In this document: positions 17,379 through 26,201 of the stretch, piece by piece
How the letters are laid out: each line of letters opens with the position of its first letter
Position numbering within the stretch: position 1 is the first letter of the stretch
NCBI GenBank assembly: GCA_963730555.1
Contig: CAVSSS010000011.1
Coordinates: 62,001 to 126,000, forward strand
Length of the DNA stretch: 64,000 nt
DNA from: Roseiarcus sp963730555
GTDB lineage: Bacteria; Pseudomonadota; Alphaproteobacteria; Rhizobiales; Beijerinckiaceae
Direction of reading: 5' to 3'
Translations under genes and position numbers: made by a program
The notes under the pieces: model-generated
The model's database searches: none
What the model saw: only the letters and a program-made list of their open reading frames with translations
Told to the model about the DNA's origin: nothing

Positions 17379-18323
17379 ATGCCCTATCCAATCATTCTCC
17401 ACCATTTCGATCGGTCGCCGTTCTCAGAGAAGATCCGCGTGGTCTTCGGCCACAAGGGGCTTTCATGGAGAAGCGTGCGCATTCCGCAGATCATGCCGAA
17501 GCCCGATCTGATGCCGCTGACCGGCGGTTATCGTCGGACACCGGTGATGCAGATCGGCGCGGACGTTTTCTGCGACACACAGATCATCATCCGCGAAATC
17601 GAACGCCGATTTCCGTGGCCGAGTTCTGTTTCCCCCAGGCGCAGCCGGGGTCCCCTGGGCGCTCGGTTCCTGGACCGACCGCGCTTTCTTCCAGAACACT
17701 GTCAATCTTGTATTTGGGACCCTCGGTCCGAAGGTCCCGCAAGAATTTATCGAAGATCGCAGTCAGCTGCGCGGCGGCAAGTTTGACCTCGACAAGATGC
17801 GAGCGGCGATCCCGCAGATGCGGGATCAGATGCGGGCCCACCTCGGCTGGATCGAGGGGCAACTCGGCGACGGGCGGCAATGGCTCCTTGGAGAGTTCAG
17901 CCTTGCTGACGTCAGCGCCTACATGAATGTCTGGTACGCCCAATCAAACCTAACGGTGGAGGAGGACCGGGTAGTCGCGGGCGTCGACAAAGTCTTCGCC
18001 GGCCTCAAGCAGGTCGCCTCATGGGAGAGCCGCATGCGAGCGGTCGGACACGGGGCGCGCGAAGAAATGTCCGCCGACGAAGCCCTCGCGATCGCGGCAA
18101 AAGCAAGCCCGGAAACGGTCGACGAGAACGTCCGGGCGATCCCAACGGACGCAAGGTCGGCGACAGGGTGCGCGTCGCTCCCGACGACTACGGGAAGGTC
18201 GAGGTTGGCGGAGAGATCGTTTCTCTCTCGGCGCAGCATATCGCGATACGTCGCATCGATGAAAGGGTCGGCGAGATTGTCGTGCATTTCCCGCGCGCGG
18301 GTTTTCTCGTTCAGTCGGGTTGA
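17379..18323 (+). CDS. Glutathione S-transferase family protein with extra C-terminal domain (two apparent frameshifts)
   Basis: GST-like protein of about 314 residues. The thioredoxin-fold N-terminus is PIILHHFDRSPFSEKIRVVF, with SPFSEK in the catalytic position; the helical GST C-domain includes WLLGEFSLADVSAYMNVWYA. A further domain of about 55 residues follows (KVGDRVRVAPDDYGK and EIVSLSAQHIAIRR), beta-rich and found in a subset of bacterial GSTs. The frame breaks twice: a surplus C in the C5 run near 17628-17632, and a missing G near 18138. After repair the protein reads through WALGSWTDRAFFQNTVN normally to the TGA at 18323. The ATG at 17379 is followed by the conserved MPYPIILHHF. The substrate is unknown. 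Confidence 0.8.
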
Positions 18324-18377
18324 AGGCGTCGTTTAGCCGTCTTGCCCCGCGCGTCGGGCGCCGCTAGAGGGCGCGGG

Positions 18378-20477
18378 ATGCGTCCCTCGGCTCTCGATCC
18401 GCTGTTCGCGCCTGCCGGCGCCCTGCCGGGGATCGGGCCCAAGAACGCGAAGCTCTTCGACCGTCTGCTCGATAAGCCTCAAGGGGCGCGGGTGGTCGAC
18501 GTCCTCTTCCACTTGCCGCAGGCGACCGTCGACCGCCGCGCGCGCCCCAAGATCCGCGACGCTGTTCCCGGCACGATCGTCACCATCGAGGCGAAGGTGA
18601 CTGAGCACCGCGGACCGCCGAACGCGCGTTCGCGGGCGCCGTTCAAGGTGCTGGTCGAGGACGACACCGGCGACGTCGAACTGGTCTTCTTTCTCGCCAA
18701 TCACGAATGGGTGCGGTCGCGGCTGCCGGTCGGCGCGACGCGCTGGATTTCCGGCAAGCTCGAGCTCTGGGATGGCCGCCGTCAGATGGTGCATCCCGAT
18801 CGAGTGATGAACGCGGAGGAGCTCGATCGCCTCCCCGCGGTCGAGCCCGTCTATGGGCTGACCGAAGGCCTCTATCAGCGCGGGGTCGCCCGCGCCGCGG
18901 AGGGCGCGCTTAAGCGCCTGCCGCCGATGCCGGAATGGATCAGCGCGAAGACCTTGAGCGATCTGAAATTGCCGAGCTTCACGCAGGCACTCGGCGCGAT
19001 GCATCAGCCGGAAACGCCCGAGGATGTCGATCCAGCCAGTTCGGCGGCGACGCGGCTCGCCTATGACGAGCTGCTGGCCAATCAGCTGGCGCTCCTGCTC
19101 ATGCGCGCGCGCCTGCGCGTCATTCCCGGCCGGGCGCACAAGGCGGAAGGCGCTTTGGCGCGCCGCCTCGAAGCTGCCCTGCCCTTTTCTCTGACGCGCG
19201 CCCAACGCCAGGCGATCGACGACATCCGCGCGGATCTGAGAGCCGAAAAGCGCATGCTGAGGCTCCTGCAGGGCGACGTCGGATCAGGCAAGACCGTGGT
19301 TGCGCTGATGGCGATGGCGGAGGTGGTCGAAGCAGGCAGACAGGCGGCGATGATGGCGCCGACCGAAATTCTTGCCCGCCAGCATTACGAGCGCATGGCC
19401 CCGTTGGCGGCCAGCGCCGGCCTGCGCATCGCGCTCCTCACCGGCCGCGACAAGGCGGCCGCTCGCCGCGCCTCGTTGGCCGCATTGGCCGAGGGGACCA
19501 TCGACATCGCTGTCGGCACACATGCGCTGTTTCAGGAAAGCGTAGCCTTCGCCGATCTCGGGCTCGCGGTGGTCGACGAACAGCATCGGTTCGGCGTGCG
19601 CCAACGCCTCGCGCTGGCTTCCAAGGGCGCGGCGGCCGATCTCCTGGTGATGACGGCGACGCCGATTCCGCGTTCGCTCGTGCTCGCCTATTTCGGCGAC
19701 ATGGATGTGTCCGCTTTGCGCGAAAAGCCGCCGGGGCGCCAGCCGATCGATACGCGCATCTTGCCGATCGAACGAATAGGCGAGGTGGTGGCGCGCCTCT
19801 CGCAGGCTCTCAGCTCCGGCGCGCGCGCCTACTGGGTTTGTCCGTTGGTCGAGGAGAGCGAGACGCTCGACGTCGCGGCAGCGGAAGAGCGCGCTCAAGC
19901 GCTCAGCGCCATCTTTGGCGACGCCGTCGGCCTCGCGCACGGCAAGATGGCCGGCCCCGAGCGGGACGCGGCGATGGAGCGGTTCCAGCGCGGGACAACG
20001 ACCATCCTCGTCGCAACCACGGTGGTCGAGGTCGGCGTCGACGTGCCGGAGGCGACGATCATGATCGTCGAGCGCGCCGAACGCTTCGGGCTCGCGCAAT
20101 TGCACCAATTGCGCGGGCGCGTTGGCCGCGGAGCGAGCCGCTCCGCCTGTCTGCTCCTTTACAAAGGACCGCTCGGCGACGCCGCGCGCGCGCGGCTCGA
20201 GATCCTGCGCGAGACCGAGGACGGGTTCCGTATCGCCGAGGAGGATCTGAAGCTGCGCGGCGAAGGCGACGTCCTCGGCGCTAGGCAAGCCGGCGCGCCC
20301 GGCTTTCGTTTCGCCCGGCTCGACATCCATAGCGGCCTCTTGGCGCGGGCGCGGGCGGAGGCTGAAGCGGCACTCAAGCGCGACGAACGGCTCGCCGGCG
20401 ACGCGAACCGGGGCTTGAGGCTGCTCCTCTACCTCTTCGAGCGCGATGAAGCCGTGCGGCTTATCGAAGCCGGATGA
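18378..20477 (+). CDS. recG: ATP-dependent DNA helicase RecG
   Basis: About 699-residue branch-migrating helicase that processes stalled replication forks and Holliday junctions. It has the N-terminal wedge/OB domain (LPGIGPKNAKLFDRLL and GTIVTIEAKVTEHRG), Walker A LLQGDVGSGKTVVAL, a DEQH box (VVDEQHRFGVRQR), the TATPIPRSL motif and helicase C motifs (TTVVEVGVDVPEATIMIVE, QLRGRVGRG). The start MRPSALDPLFAPAGALPG at 18378 is preferred over 18342, which adds 12 unconserved residues. The frame is intact and the length is usual for the family. Confidence 0.97.
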   Translation: MRPSALDPLFAPAGALPGIGPKNAKLFDRLLDKPQGARVVDVLFHLPQATVDRRARPKIRDAVPGTIVTIEAKVTEHRGPPNARSRAPFKVLVEDDTGDVELVFFLANHEWVRSRLPVGATRWISGKLELWDGRRQMVHPDRVMNAEELDRLPAVEPVYGLTEGLYQRGVARAAEGALKRLPPMPEWISAKTLSDLKLPSFTQALGAMHQPETPEDVDPASSAATRLAYDELLANQLALLLMRARLRVIPGRAHKAEGALARRLEAALPFSLTRAQRQAIDDIRADLRAEKRMLRLLQGDVGSGKTVVALMAMAEVVEAGRQAAMMAPTEILARQHYERMAPLAASAGLRIALLTGRDKAAARRASLAALAEGTIDIAVGTHALFQESVAFADLGLAVVDEQHRFGVRQRLALASKGAAADLLVMTATPIPRSLVLAYFGDMDVSALREKPPGRQPIDTRILPIERIGEVVARLSQALSSGARAYWVCPLVEESETLDVAAAEERAQALSAIFGDAVGLAHGKMAGPERDAAMERFQRGTTTILVATTVVEVGVDVPEATIMIVERAERFGLAQLHQLRGRVGRGASRSACLLLYKGPLGDAARARLEILRETEDGFRIAEEDLKLRGEGDVLGARQAGAPGFRFARLDIHSGLLARARAEAEAALKRDERLAGDANRGLRLLLYLFERDEAVRLIEAG

Positions 20478-20638
20478 ACGGACGTTCAGACTAGCGCTTC
20501 CTAGCGATCAAATCGCAGTGAAAAGTGGGCGGATGTCGTGAATGTGAAGGACGGCGCGCGCTGCCGCCGCGTATCGCTCACTATATCGCCACACAATGCG
20601 GCGACTGCGTTCGAGCCATCGCCGAATCTTCCTTGGCC

Positions 20639-20664
20639 GGAACCGATCAGGCAGTGGCGCCGTT
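20639..20664 (+). promoter_or_regulatory. EcfG-type general stress promoter of opgC
   Basis: GGAAC at 20639-20643 and CGTT at 20661-20664 are 17 bases apart, the EcfG consensus spacing. The element ends 20 bases before the opgC ATG at 20685, giving a short leader and supporting that start. It would place OpgC under PhyR-NepR-EcfG stress control. Confidence 0.65.
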
Positions 20665-20684
20665 TTTGCGCCGAGGCGATTGAA

Positions 20685-21866
20685 ATGAGTGCAAACCGCA
20701 TCCGCGACATCGACTTCTGGCGCGGGGCCGTGCTGATCGCGATCGTGATCGATCACATTCCCGGCAACCCGCTCGAAAATTGGACTCCGAGAAACTACGG
20801 CCTTTCGGACAGCGCCGAGGCGTTCGTCTTTCTATCCGGTCTGTCGGTCGGCCTTATTTACTTGCCGAGGGCGTTCAAGTACGGCCTCGAGCCGGTCGCT
20901 GGCGGATGCCTCAAGCGAGCGCTCAAGCTTTACGGCGTGCATATCGCGCTGACCGTGGCTGCGCTCGCCGTGTTCGGAGCAGCCTACTGGGCGAGCGGGG
21001 TCCCTGACCTGATCCAAGCGCACGGGCGCTCTTTCGTCTTCACTTCGCCGGGCAATGGGCTTTTGGGACTTGCCCTGCTCAGCCATCAACTCGGCTACTT
21101 CAATATCCTGCCGTTGTATATCGTGTTGATGCTATGGGCGCCGGTCGCGGTCGCGCTCGCGCTGCGCGGCCCTCTCTTGGCTTTGATCGTTTCGGTGGGT
21201 CTCTATGCGGCCGCGCGCGCCTTCGGCCTCAATCTCCCGAATTGGCCCGAGCCCGGAGGCTGGTTCTTCAATCCGATGGCTTGGCAGCTCGTGTTCACGC
21301 TTGGAGTCGTATCCGCGATTTTGTGGCGCGACGGCCTGCCGAGGCCGGCCCCTTGGCTGGTCACGCTGAGCGCCATGACGGTCACTGGCGCAGCGTTGAT
21401 CGTAACCAATGAGGGGGGCTTCGCGCCCGGGCTCCGCGACACAGCCACCGCGCACCTCGACGTCGCCAAGCAGGATCTCGGGCTTGCGCGCCTGATCCAC
21501 TTCATTGCATTGGCCTATCTGATCGCGATGGCGACGACGGCGTTCGGGCGATTCATTGCGCCGGTGGTCCGGGGCGCCTTCGGCAGCGCGGTTCAAAGTC
21601 TTGGGCGCAACAGTCTGCCCGTTTTCGCCGCCGGCTCGGTCTTGAGCGCCGGCGGCCAAGCTGCGCTCGCTGCGACTTCCCCTCACGCTTCGGCAGGGAT
21701 TGAACAGTTTGTCGGACTCGCGTACACGGTTGTGTCAATCGCCGCCCTGTTCGCCGTCGCCCACTGGATCGAGTGCAGAAAAACCCACGCCGACATCGCA
21801 ATCGCCGCTGCACAGCCGGCGCGTTCGCGCGGCTGGCGGGCGTTGTCTGCGTCCTCTTCGCCCTGA
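20685..21866 (+). CDS. opgC: OpgC family membrane protein (glucan succinyltransferase-like)
   Basis: 393-residue polytopic membrane protein of the OpgC family, which modifies osmoregulated periplasmic glucans with succinyl groups. The N-terminus RDIDFWRGAVLIAIVIDHIPG and the DSAEAFVFLSGLSVGL segment are the family hallmarks, including the conserved His and Asp-Glu residues. About ten hydrophobic helices follow. The ATG at 20685 begins right at the conserved part and just after an EcfG-type promoter; the longer frame from 20538 has no signal. Its 3' end overlaps the SGNH hydrolase gene by 94 bases, so the two are probably one unit. Production of glucans in this organism is inferred only. Confidence 0.9.
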   Translation: MSANRIRDIDFWRGAVLIAIVIDHIPGNPLENWTPRNYGLSDSAEAFVFLSGLSVGLIYLPRAFKYGLEPVAGGCLKRALKLYGVHIALTVAALAVFGAAYWASGVPDLIQAHGRSFVFTSPGNGLLGLALLSHQLGYFNILPLYIVLMLWAPVAVALALRGPLLALIVSVGLYAAARAFGLNLPNWPEPGGWFFNPMAWQLVFTLGVVSAILWRDGLPRPAPWLVTLSAMTVTGAALIVTNEGGFAPGLRDTATAHLDVAKQDLGLARLIHFIALAYLIAMATTAFGRFIAPVVRGAFGSAVQSLGRNSLPVFAAGSVLSAGGQAALAATSPHASAGIEQFVGLAYTVVSIAALFAVAHWIECRKTHADIAIAAAQPARSRGWRALSASSSP

Positions 21867-22552
21867 GCGCGGCGCACGCCGAAGAGGGTTCGTGCCCCAA
21901 CCAAACGGCGGCGTTCGAGCGTAATGGCGCCGTCCTCGCGTTCCCGAAGGTGCGCGTGGGCCTGCCCAACGACATTCTGGCGATAGGCTCGTCTTCGACC
22001 GAGGGAATCGGGGCCAGTTCGCCAGCCAATAGCTACCCAGCCCGGCTCGAGGCGGAGCTCGAAAAGCAGACGGGCGTCGACTTCGATGTCAAAAATGCTG
22101 GCGTTGGGGGCGAATTGGCCGCGAAGACGCTTCAGCGGCTGAAAAGCGCGCTCAAATCCGGTTGGGCTCGGCTGGTGATCTGGCAAGTCGGCACCAACGA
22201 CGCGATCGTCGGGGTCGACGAGACATTGTTTCGCGCCACGGTGCGGGCCGGCATTGCCGCCGCGCGCGCCGCAGGGGTTCCGATGATGCTGATCGGCCCG
22301 CAGTTCACCTTGAAAAACCCCGACCCCGTCCGCTACGAGCGGTTCGTCAAAATGGTCGACGACATCGGCGCAGCGGACCATGTGCCGGTGCTGAGCCGCT
22401 ATGCATTTATGAAAAGCTGGAGCGCCAAGGGCGCGAAGGCGATCGATTTGCTCTTGTCCGGCGATGGCCTGCACATGAGCGACCTTGGATACCGATGCCT
22501 CGCGCACGCCCTCGCCGCGGCGATCGAGGGCGCAGCCGAGGCCAAGCTTTAG
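21773..22552 (+). CDS. Exported SGNH/GDSL hydrolase
   Basis: 259-residue SGNH hydrolase with an N-terminal signal peptide (RLAGVVCVLFALSAAHA, then EEGSCPN). Block I is DILAIGSSSTEGIGA (nucleophile Ser in GSS), block II Gly is in VKNAGVGGELAAKT, block III is WQVGTNDAIVG (Asn), and block V is SGDGLHMSDLGY (Asp and His). The GTG start at 21773 lies inside the 3' end of opgC, a 94-base overlap in another frame, which suggests translational coupling. It probably removes acyl groups from a periplasmic sugar or glycan, which fits a neighbour that adds succinyl groups; this link is inference. Confidence 0.87.
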   Translation: MQKNPRRHRNRRCTAGAFARLAGVVCVLFALSAAHAEEGSCPNQTAAFERNGAVLAFPKVRVGLPNDILAIGSSSTEGIGASSPANSYPARLEAELEKQTGVDFDVKNAGVGGELAAKTLQRLKSALKSGWARLVIWQVGTNDAIVGVDETLFRATVRAGIAAARAAGVPMMLIGPQFTLKNPDPVRYERFVKMVDDIGAADHVPVLSRYAFMKSWSAKGAKAIDLLLSGDGLHMSDLGYRCLAHALAAAIEGAAEAKL

Positions 22553-22585
22553 GTCGCTTCAGGGCGTTCTCGGGGAATCTCAACA

Positions 22586-23575
22586 ATGCGACGGCGTGTT
22601 TGGCGGCGCGGGACGGTCTCGGCCGTCGGGTTCGGCGCCATGAGCTTCGGGGGCTTCTACGGCTCGACGAACGAGGCCGAGTCGATGCGGACGCTGGCGA
22701 GGGCGCTCGAGCTCGGCGTCGATTTCTGGGACACCGCCAACGTCTATGGCGATGGGCTTTGCGAACACGTGATCGGCAAGTTCCTGGCCGAAGACAAAAG
22801 CCGCCGCGCCCGGGTGACGCTCGCGACCAAGTTCGCCATTCGCCGACGCGACGACGGCTCGCGCTTCTTCGACAATAGCGCGGCCCATATTCGCGACGCT
22901 TTCGACAGCTCGCGGAAGCGGCTCGGCGTCGACCACATTGACCTTTACTATGTGCACCGCGTCGACAAATCGATGCCGATTGAAGATACGATCGGGGAAT
23001 TGGCGCGCCTCGTCAAAGCGGGCGCGATTGGCGCGATCGGTCTTTCCGAGATCGCGCCCGATACGCTGAGACGCGCTCACGACGTGCATCCGATCGCCGC
23101 GGTGCAGTCGGAATATTCGCTCTGGACGCGCAATCCCGAACTTGGCCTCGTTCAGGCCTGCGCGGACTTAGGCGCGATTCTGGTCGCCTTCTCGCCGCTC
23201 GCGCGCGGCTATTTAAGCGGCCTCATGCAGGACGTCGAGAGCTTCGGCGAAAAGGACTTCCGCCACGCCAATCCACGGTTTCAAGGCCTCAACTGGCGAC
23301 GCAATCGCGACCGGCTGAACGCCTTTCTCACTCTCGCCAAATCATGGGGCCTGAAGCCGGCGACGCTGGCCATCGCCTGGACGCTCGCCAAGGCGGAGCA
23401 TGTCGTGCCGATCCCCGGCAGCCGCGCCGCGGCCCATCTCGAGGAGTGCGCTGCCGCCGCCAAGATCGATCTGACCGACGCCCAACTCGCAGAGATCGAG
23501 CGAGCGCTGCCGCTCGGCTTCGCCGCTGGCGAGCGCTATTCCGAGAGCCAATGGGTCGGAATCCAGAAGTACTGA
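22586..23575 (+). CDS. Aldo/keto reductase
   Basis: 329-residue NADPH-dependent oxidoreductase with a TIM barrel. The start of the barrel is VGFGAMSFGGFYG. The catalytic tetrad is visible: Asp and Tyr in FWDTANVYGDG, Lys in LATKFAI, His in YYVHRVD. Cofactor contacts include GLSEIAPDTLRRAH, FSPLARGYLSG and the late VPIPGSRAAAHLEEC. It resembles the plant-auxin/YajO-type AKR13-like group. The first residues (MRRRVWRRG) are shorter than the usual RxLGxxGLxVS start and may reflect divergence or a small indel. It follows the SGNH gene by 33 bases. The substrate is unknown. Confidence 0.92.
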   Translation: MRRRVWRRGTVSAVGFGAMSFGGFYGSTNEAESMRTLARALELGVDFWDTANVYGDGLCEHVIGKFLAEDKSRRARVTLATKFAIRRRDDGSRFFDNSAAHIRDAFDSSRKRLGVDHIDLYYVHRVDKSMPIEDTIGELARLVKAGAIGAIGLSEIAPDTLRRAHDVHPIAAVQSEYSLWTRNPELGLVQACADLGAILVAFSPLARGYLSGLMQDVESFGEKDFRHANPRFQGLNWRRNRDRLNAFLTLAKSWGLKPATLAIAWTLAKAEHVVPIPGSRAAAHLEECAAAAKIDLTDAQLAEIERALPLGFAAGERYSESQWVGIQKY

Positions 23576-23875
23576 AACGCGTAGGAGGGTCCGCGCCGGA
23601 CATCGCCGCTAGGCCGCCTCGCATTTGGACGGAGCCGGTTCGGCCGCCTTCCCAGCCGCGGACCGGACCCTCATCCGGTCGATCTGGGTTTTCTTGGCCC
23701 TTCGCCATTTCGGTCGCGAGGGGCCCCGCTCGGAGGTATTGAATTCCCTTGGATTTTCTTGGTTCTCTCGTCCGAATCTAGACTTTTCAATGGGTTACAC
23801 GGATTTTTGCGGGAACAATCTCGCGCGCCGATTGTCCCGCGCCTCGAGCAGGGACTTCCGGAGCGGGTTCCGCCG
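23576..23875. other. Intergenic region with TTGG-box repeat
   Basis: This 300-base gap between the convergent aldo/keto reductase and cycM genes holds copy B of the TTGG-box repeat. A GGTCCGCGCC...GGCCGC-rich stretch before it can fold, but no clear terminator with a T run was seen. Confidence 0.45.
23746..23798. repeat. TTGG-box repeat, copy B
   Basis: Short copy of the family: CCCTTGGATTTTCTTGG, then CGTCCGAATCTAGACTTTTC and AATGGGTTAC. It lacks the left half-palindrome present in copies A and C, but the right-hand flank is almost identical to both. Confidence 0.75.
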
Positions 23876-24415
23876 CTATTTCGGGAACGGGACCGGCTTG
23901 TCGGAGAGCGTCTGCAGATAGGCCAGAATATCGGCCCGCCTATGTGCGCTCTTTTCGCCGGGGAACGTCATCTTCGTCCCGGAGGCCAGCGCTTTCGGAT
24001 CGGTGATCCACTTGTTCAGCACTTCATACGTCCAGTCGCCGCTCACGCCTTTGAGCGAATCGGAGTAGGCGAAGCCGGGGACCGAAGCGATCTTGCGGCC
24101 AACGACGTTCCAGAGGTCCGGCCCGATCTTCGCGCCCTTGCCTTCCTGGAAGTTGTGACAGGTCTCGCAGATCTTGGCATCCTCTGCGCCTTTCTTGGGG
24201 TCGGCCTTGGCGAGCAGCGCGGGCAGCGGCTCTTCCGGCGCCGCGGCGGGCGCGGCGGCGGTGGCGGTCGCGGGGGCGGCGGTCGGCAGGGCGAAGCCTG
24301 GAACCTTGGCGATTCGCGGCGACAGGACGAGATTGCTGAAGGCCGTGAGCAGCATGACGAACAGCACCGCCCCCAGCGCCGTAAGGGAGACCCGGTTCAC
24401 ATTCACGTGGTCCAT
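23876..24415 (-). CDS. cycM: Membrane-anchored cytochrome c (CycM-like)
   Basis: 179-residue cytochrome c held by an N-terminal helix (SLTALGAVLFVMLLTAF), typical of CycM/cytochrome c552 of alphaproteobacteria that link the bc1 complex to the aa3 oxidase. An alanine/proline-rich linker follows. The haem motif is CETCH in AKICETCHNFQEGKGAKIGP, and the axial Met is in ASGTKMTFPGEK. The tail ILAYLQTLSDKPVPFPK is typical. The start MDHVNVNRVSLTALG at 24415 was chosen over 24451 because the longer form adds 12 unconserved residues. It is divergent from kdsB, with a 140-base shared promoter region. Confidence 0.9.
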   Translation of the reverse strand: MDHVNVNRVSLTALGAVLFVMLLTAFSNLVLSPRIAKVPGFALPTAAPATATAAAPAAAPEEPLPALLAKADPKKGAEDAKICETCHNFQEGKGAKIGPDLWNVVGRKIASVPGFAYSDSLKGVSGDWTYEVLNKWITDPKALASGTKMTFPGEKSAHRRADILAYLQTLSDKPVPFPK

Positions 24416-24555
24416 AGAGACAGGACTTTCGTCGGCTGGAGTGAGGTTCAAGTGGAGTCGGGGGTGTTTGTTCTATGGAGTTGATTAGCTGCTTTGCGCT
24501 CGCCTTGGCAACACGTATAAGCCGTCGCGCCCCGAATTTGGCTTAATCGAAACGG

Positions 24556-25299
24556 ATGGCCAACCCCATTGTCCTCATCCCCGCGCGCATGAACGCGGCC
24601 CGCCTTCCGGGAAAGCCCCTCGCCGACATTCACGGCGCGCCGATGATCGTCCATGTCTGGCGCCGGGCGACTGAAGCGGATATCGGACCGGTCTGGGTGG
24701 CGGCGGACGATCCGCGCGTCACTGAGGCGGTCGTCTCGGCCGGCGGCAAAGCCATCATGACGCGCTCCGATCACCCTTCCGGGTCTGACCGCATTTTCGA
24801 GGCGTTGGGCCTCATCGACGCCGACGGCGCCCACGACGTCGTGGTCAATATTCAGGGCGATCTGCCGACGATCGAACCTTCCGCCGTACGCGCCTGTCTT
24901 GCGCCGCTTGCCGAGCTCGCAGTCGACATTGCGACGCTGGCGACGCCGATCACGCGCGAGCAAGAGAAGGACGATCCCAACGTCGTCAAGATCGTCGCAA
25001 CCGAGCTCGATCCGACTTGGCTAAGAGCGCTCTATTTCACCCGTGCGCGCGCTCCCTGGGGCGAGGGGCGCCTGCTGCACCATATCGGCCTCTACGCCTA
25101 TCGCCGCGATTCGCTTCGGCGGTTCGTGGCCTCGCCCCCCTCGCCGCTGGAGCGGCGCGAGAAGCTCGAACAATTGCGGGCGCTGGAGGCGGGCATGCGC
25201 ATCGACGTCGCGCTTGTCGACACCGCGCCGCTTGGCGTTGACGCGCCGGAGGATCTGGAACGCGCGCGCGTCATGCTCGCGCCTGGGAAACATGCATGA
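24556..25299 (+). CDS. kdsB: 3-deoxy-manno-octulosonate cytidylyltransferase
   Basis: 247-residue CMP-Kdo synthetase, which activates Kdo for lipid A core assembly. The nucleotide-binding start is VLIPARMNAARLPGKPLADI; GSDRIFEAL and VVNIQGDLPTIEPSAV carry the CTP/Mg site, and HHIGLYAYRRDSLRRFV is the family signature. The length is usual. The TGA overlaps the pheA ATG (ATGA, 25296-25299), so the two genes are translationally coupled; kdsB-pheA adjacency is common in Hyphomicrobiales. Confidence 0.96.
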   Translation: MANPIVLIPARMNAARLPGKPLADIHGAPMIVHVWRRATEADIGPVWVAADDPRVTEAVVSAGGKAIMTRSDHPSGSDRIFEALGLIDADGAHDVVVNIQGDLPTIEPSAVRACLAPLAELAVDIATLATPITREQEKDDPNVVKIVATELDPTWLRALYFTRARAPWGEGRLLHHIGLYAYRRDSLRRFVASPPSPLERREKLEQLRALEAGMRIDVALVDTAPLGVDAPEDLERARVMLAPGKHA

Positions 25300-26165
25300 A
25301 GACCACGCGTTGCATCGCTTACCAGGGCGAACCTGGGGCCAATTCGCACATCGCTTGTGCAGACAATTTTCCGCAACTCGATCCTTTGCCCTGCGCGAGC
25401 TTCGAGGACGCTTTCGCGGCGGTGCAAGACGGCGCAGCCGAACTCGCTATGATCCCGATTGAGAACTCGATCGCGGGGCGCGTCGCCGACATTCATGCGC
25501 TTCTTCCCGCGTCCGACCTTCACATCGTGGGCGAGACCTTTCTGCCGATCCACTTTCAGCTCTTGGCGGTTCCCGGCACCCGCGTCGAGGACCTGAAGGC
25601 CGTCTATAGCCACACCCATGCGCTCGGCCAGTGCCGAAACATCATCCGCCGCTTGAAGCTTCAACCGGTTGTCGCCGCCGACACCGCAGGCGCGGCGCGC
25701 GAGATCGCGGAATGGGCCGACAAGAGCCGCGCGGCGCTGGCACCGCGGCTGGCGGCCGAGATCTATGGGCTCGACACGCTGGCGTCGAATGTCGAGGATG
25801 AGAGCCACAACACGACACGCTTCGTCGTGCTGTCGAGGGACGAGGGCTGGGCACCGGCCGGGGAAGGGCCTGCAGTAACGACATTCGTCTTTCGCGTCCG
25901 CAACGTGCCCGCCGCGCTTTACAAGGCGCTCGGCGGCTTCGCGACCAACAGCGTCAATATGACCAAGCTCGAGAGCTACATGGAGGGCGGCGAGTTCACC
26001 GCGACCCAGTTCCTCGCCGATGTCGACGGGCACCCCATGGACCTGGCCCTCGCGCGGGCGCTGGAGGAGCTCAAGTTCTTTTCCCGCGAAGTGCGCATTC
26101 TGGGCGTCTACCCCGCTCATCCCTACCGCAGCGAGTCGCGCGATGCTTCGCCGTCGGCTTTGTAG
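25296..26165 (+). CDS. pheA: Prephenate dehydratase
   Basis: 289-residue enzyme converting prephenate to phenylpyruvate in phenylalanine synthesis; the stand-alone type without chorismate mutase. The catalytic domain starts RCIAYQGEPGANSHIAC and contains AMIPIENSIAGRVADIH and the conserved Thr-Arg-Phe in NTTRFVVLSRD. A C-terminal ACT domain (TTFVFRVRNVPAALYKAL and NMTKLESYMEGGEFTATQF) binds phenylalanine for feedback inhibition. Coupled to kdsB by a 4-base overlap. Its stop codon lies inside a strong hairpin that ends the unit. Confidence 0.95.
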   Translation: MKTTRCIAYQGEPGANSHIACADNFPQLDPLPCASFEDAFAAVQDGAAELAMIPIENSIAGRVADIHALLPASDLHIVGETFLPIHFQLLAVPGTRVEDLKAVYSHTHALGQCRNIIRRLKLQPVVAADTAGAAREIAEWADKSRAALAPRLAAEIYGLDTLASNVEDESHNTTRFVVLSRDEGWAPAGEGPAVTTFVFRVRNVPAALYKALGGFATNSVNMTKLESYMEGGEFTATQFLADVDGHPMDLALARALEELKFFSREVRILGVYPAHPYRSESRDASPSAL

Positions 26166-26198
26166 CGCAGCCAATGCAATCGACTGCGCTACAAAGCC
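26156..26198. terminator. Bidirectional hairpin between pheA and luxI
   Basis: A perfect 15-bp inverted repeat, GGCTTTGTAGCGCAG at 26156-26170 and CTGCGCTACAAAGCC at 26184-26198, has a 13-base loop. It contains the pheA stop codon and ends 3 bases before the luxI stop, so it sits exactly between convergent genes. There is no T run; factor-dependent or bidirectional termination is an inference. Confidence 0.65.
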
Positions 26199-26201
26199 CA
26201 G

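Noticed and set aside
19284..20330. 348-codon minus-strand frame inside recG
   Set aside because: Composition artefact; recG on the plus strand has all helicase motifs.
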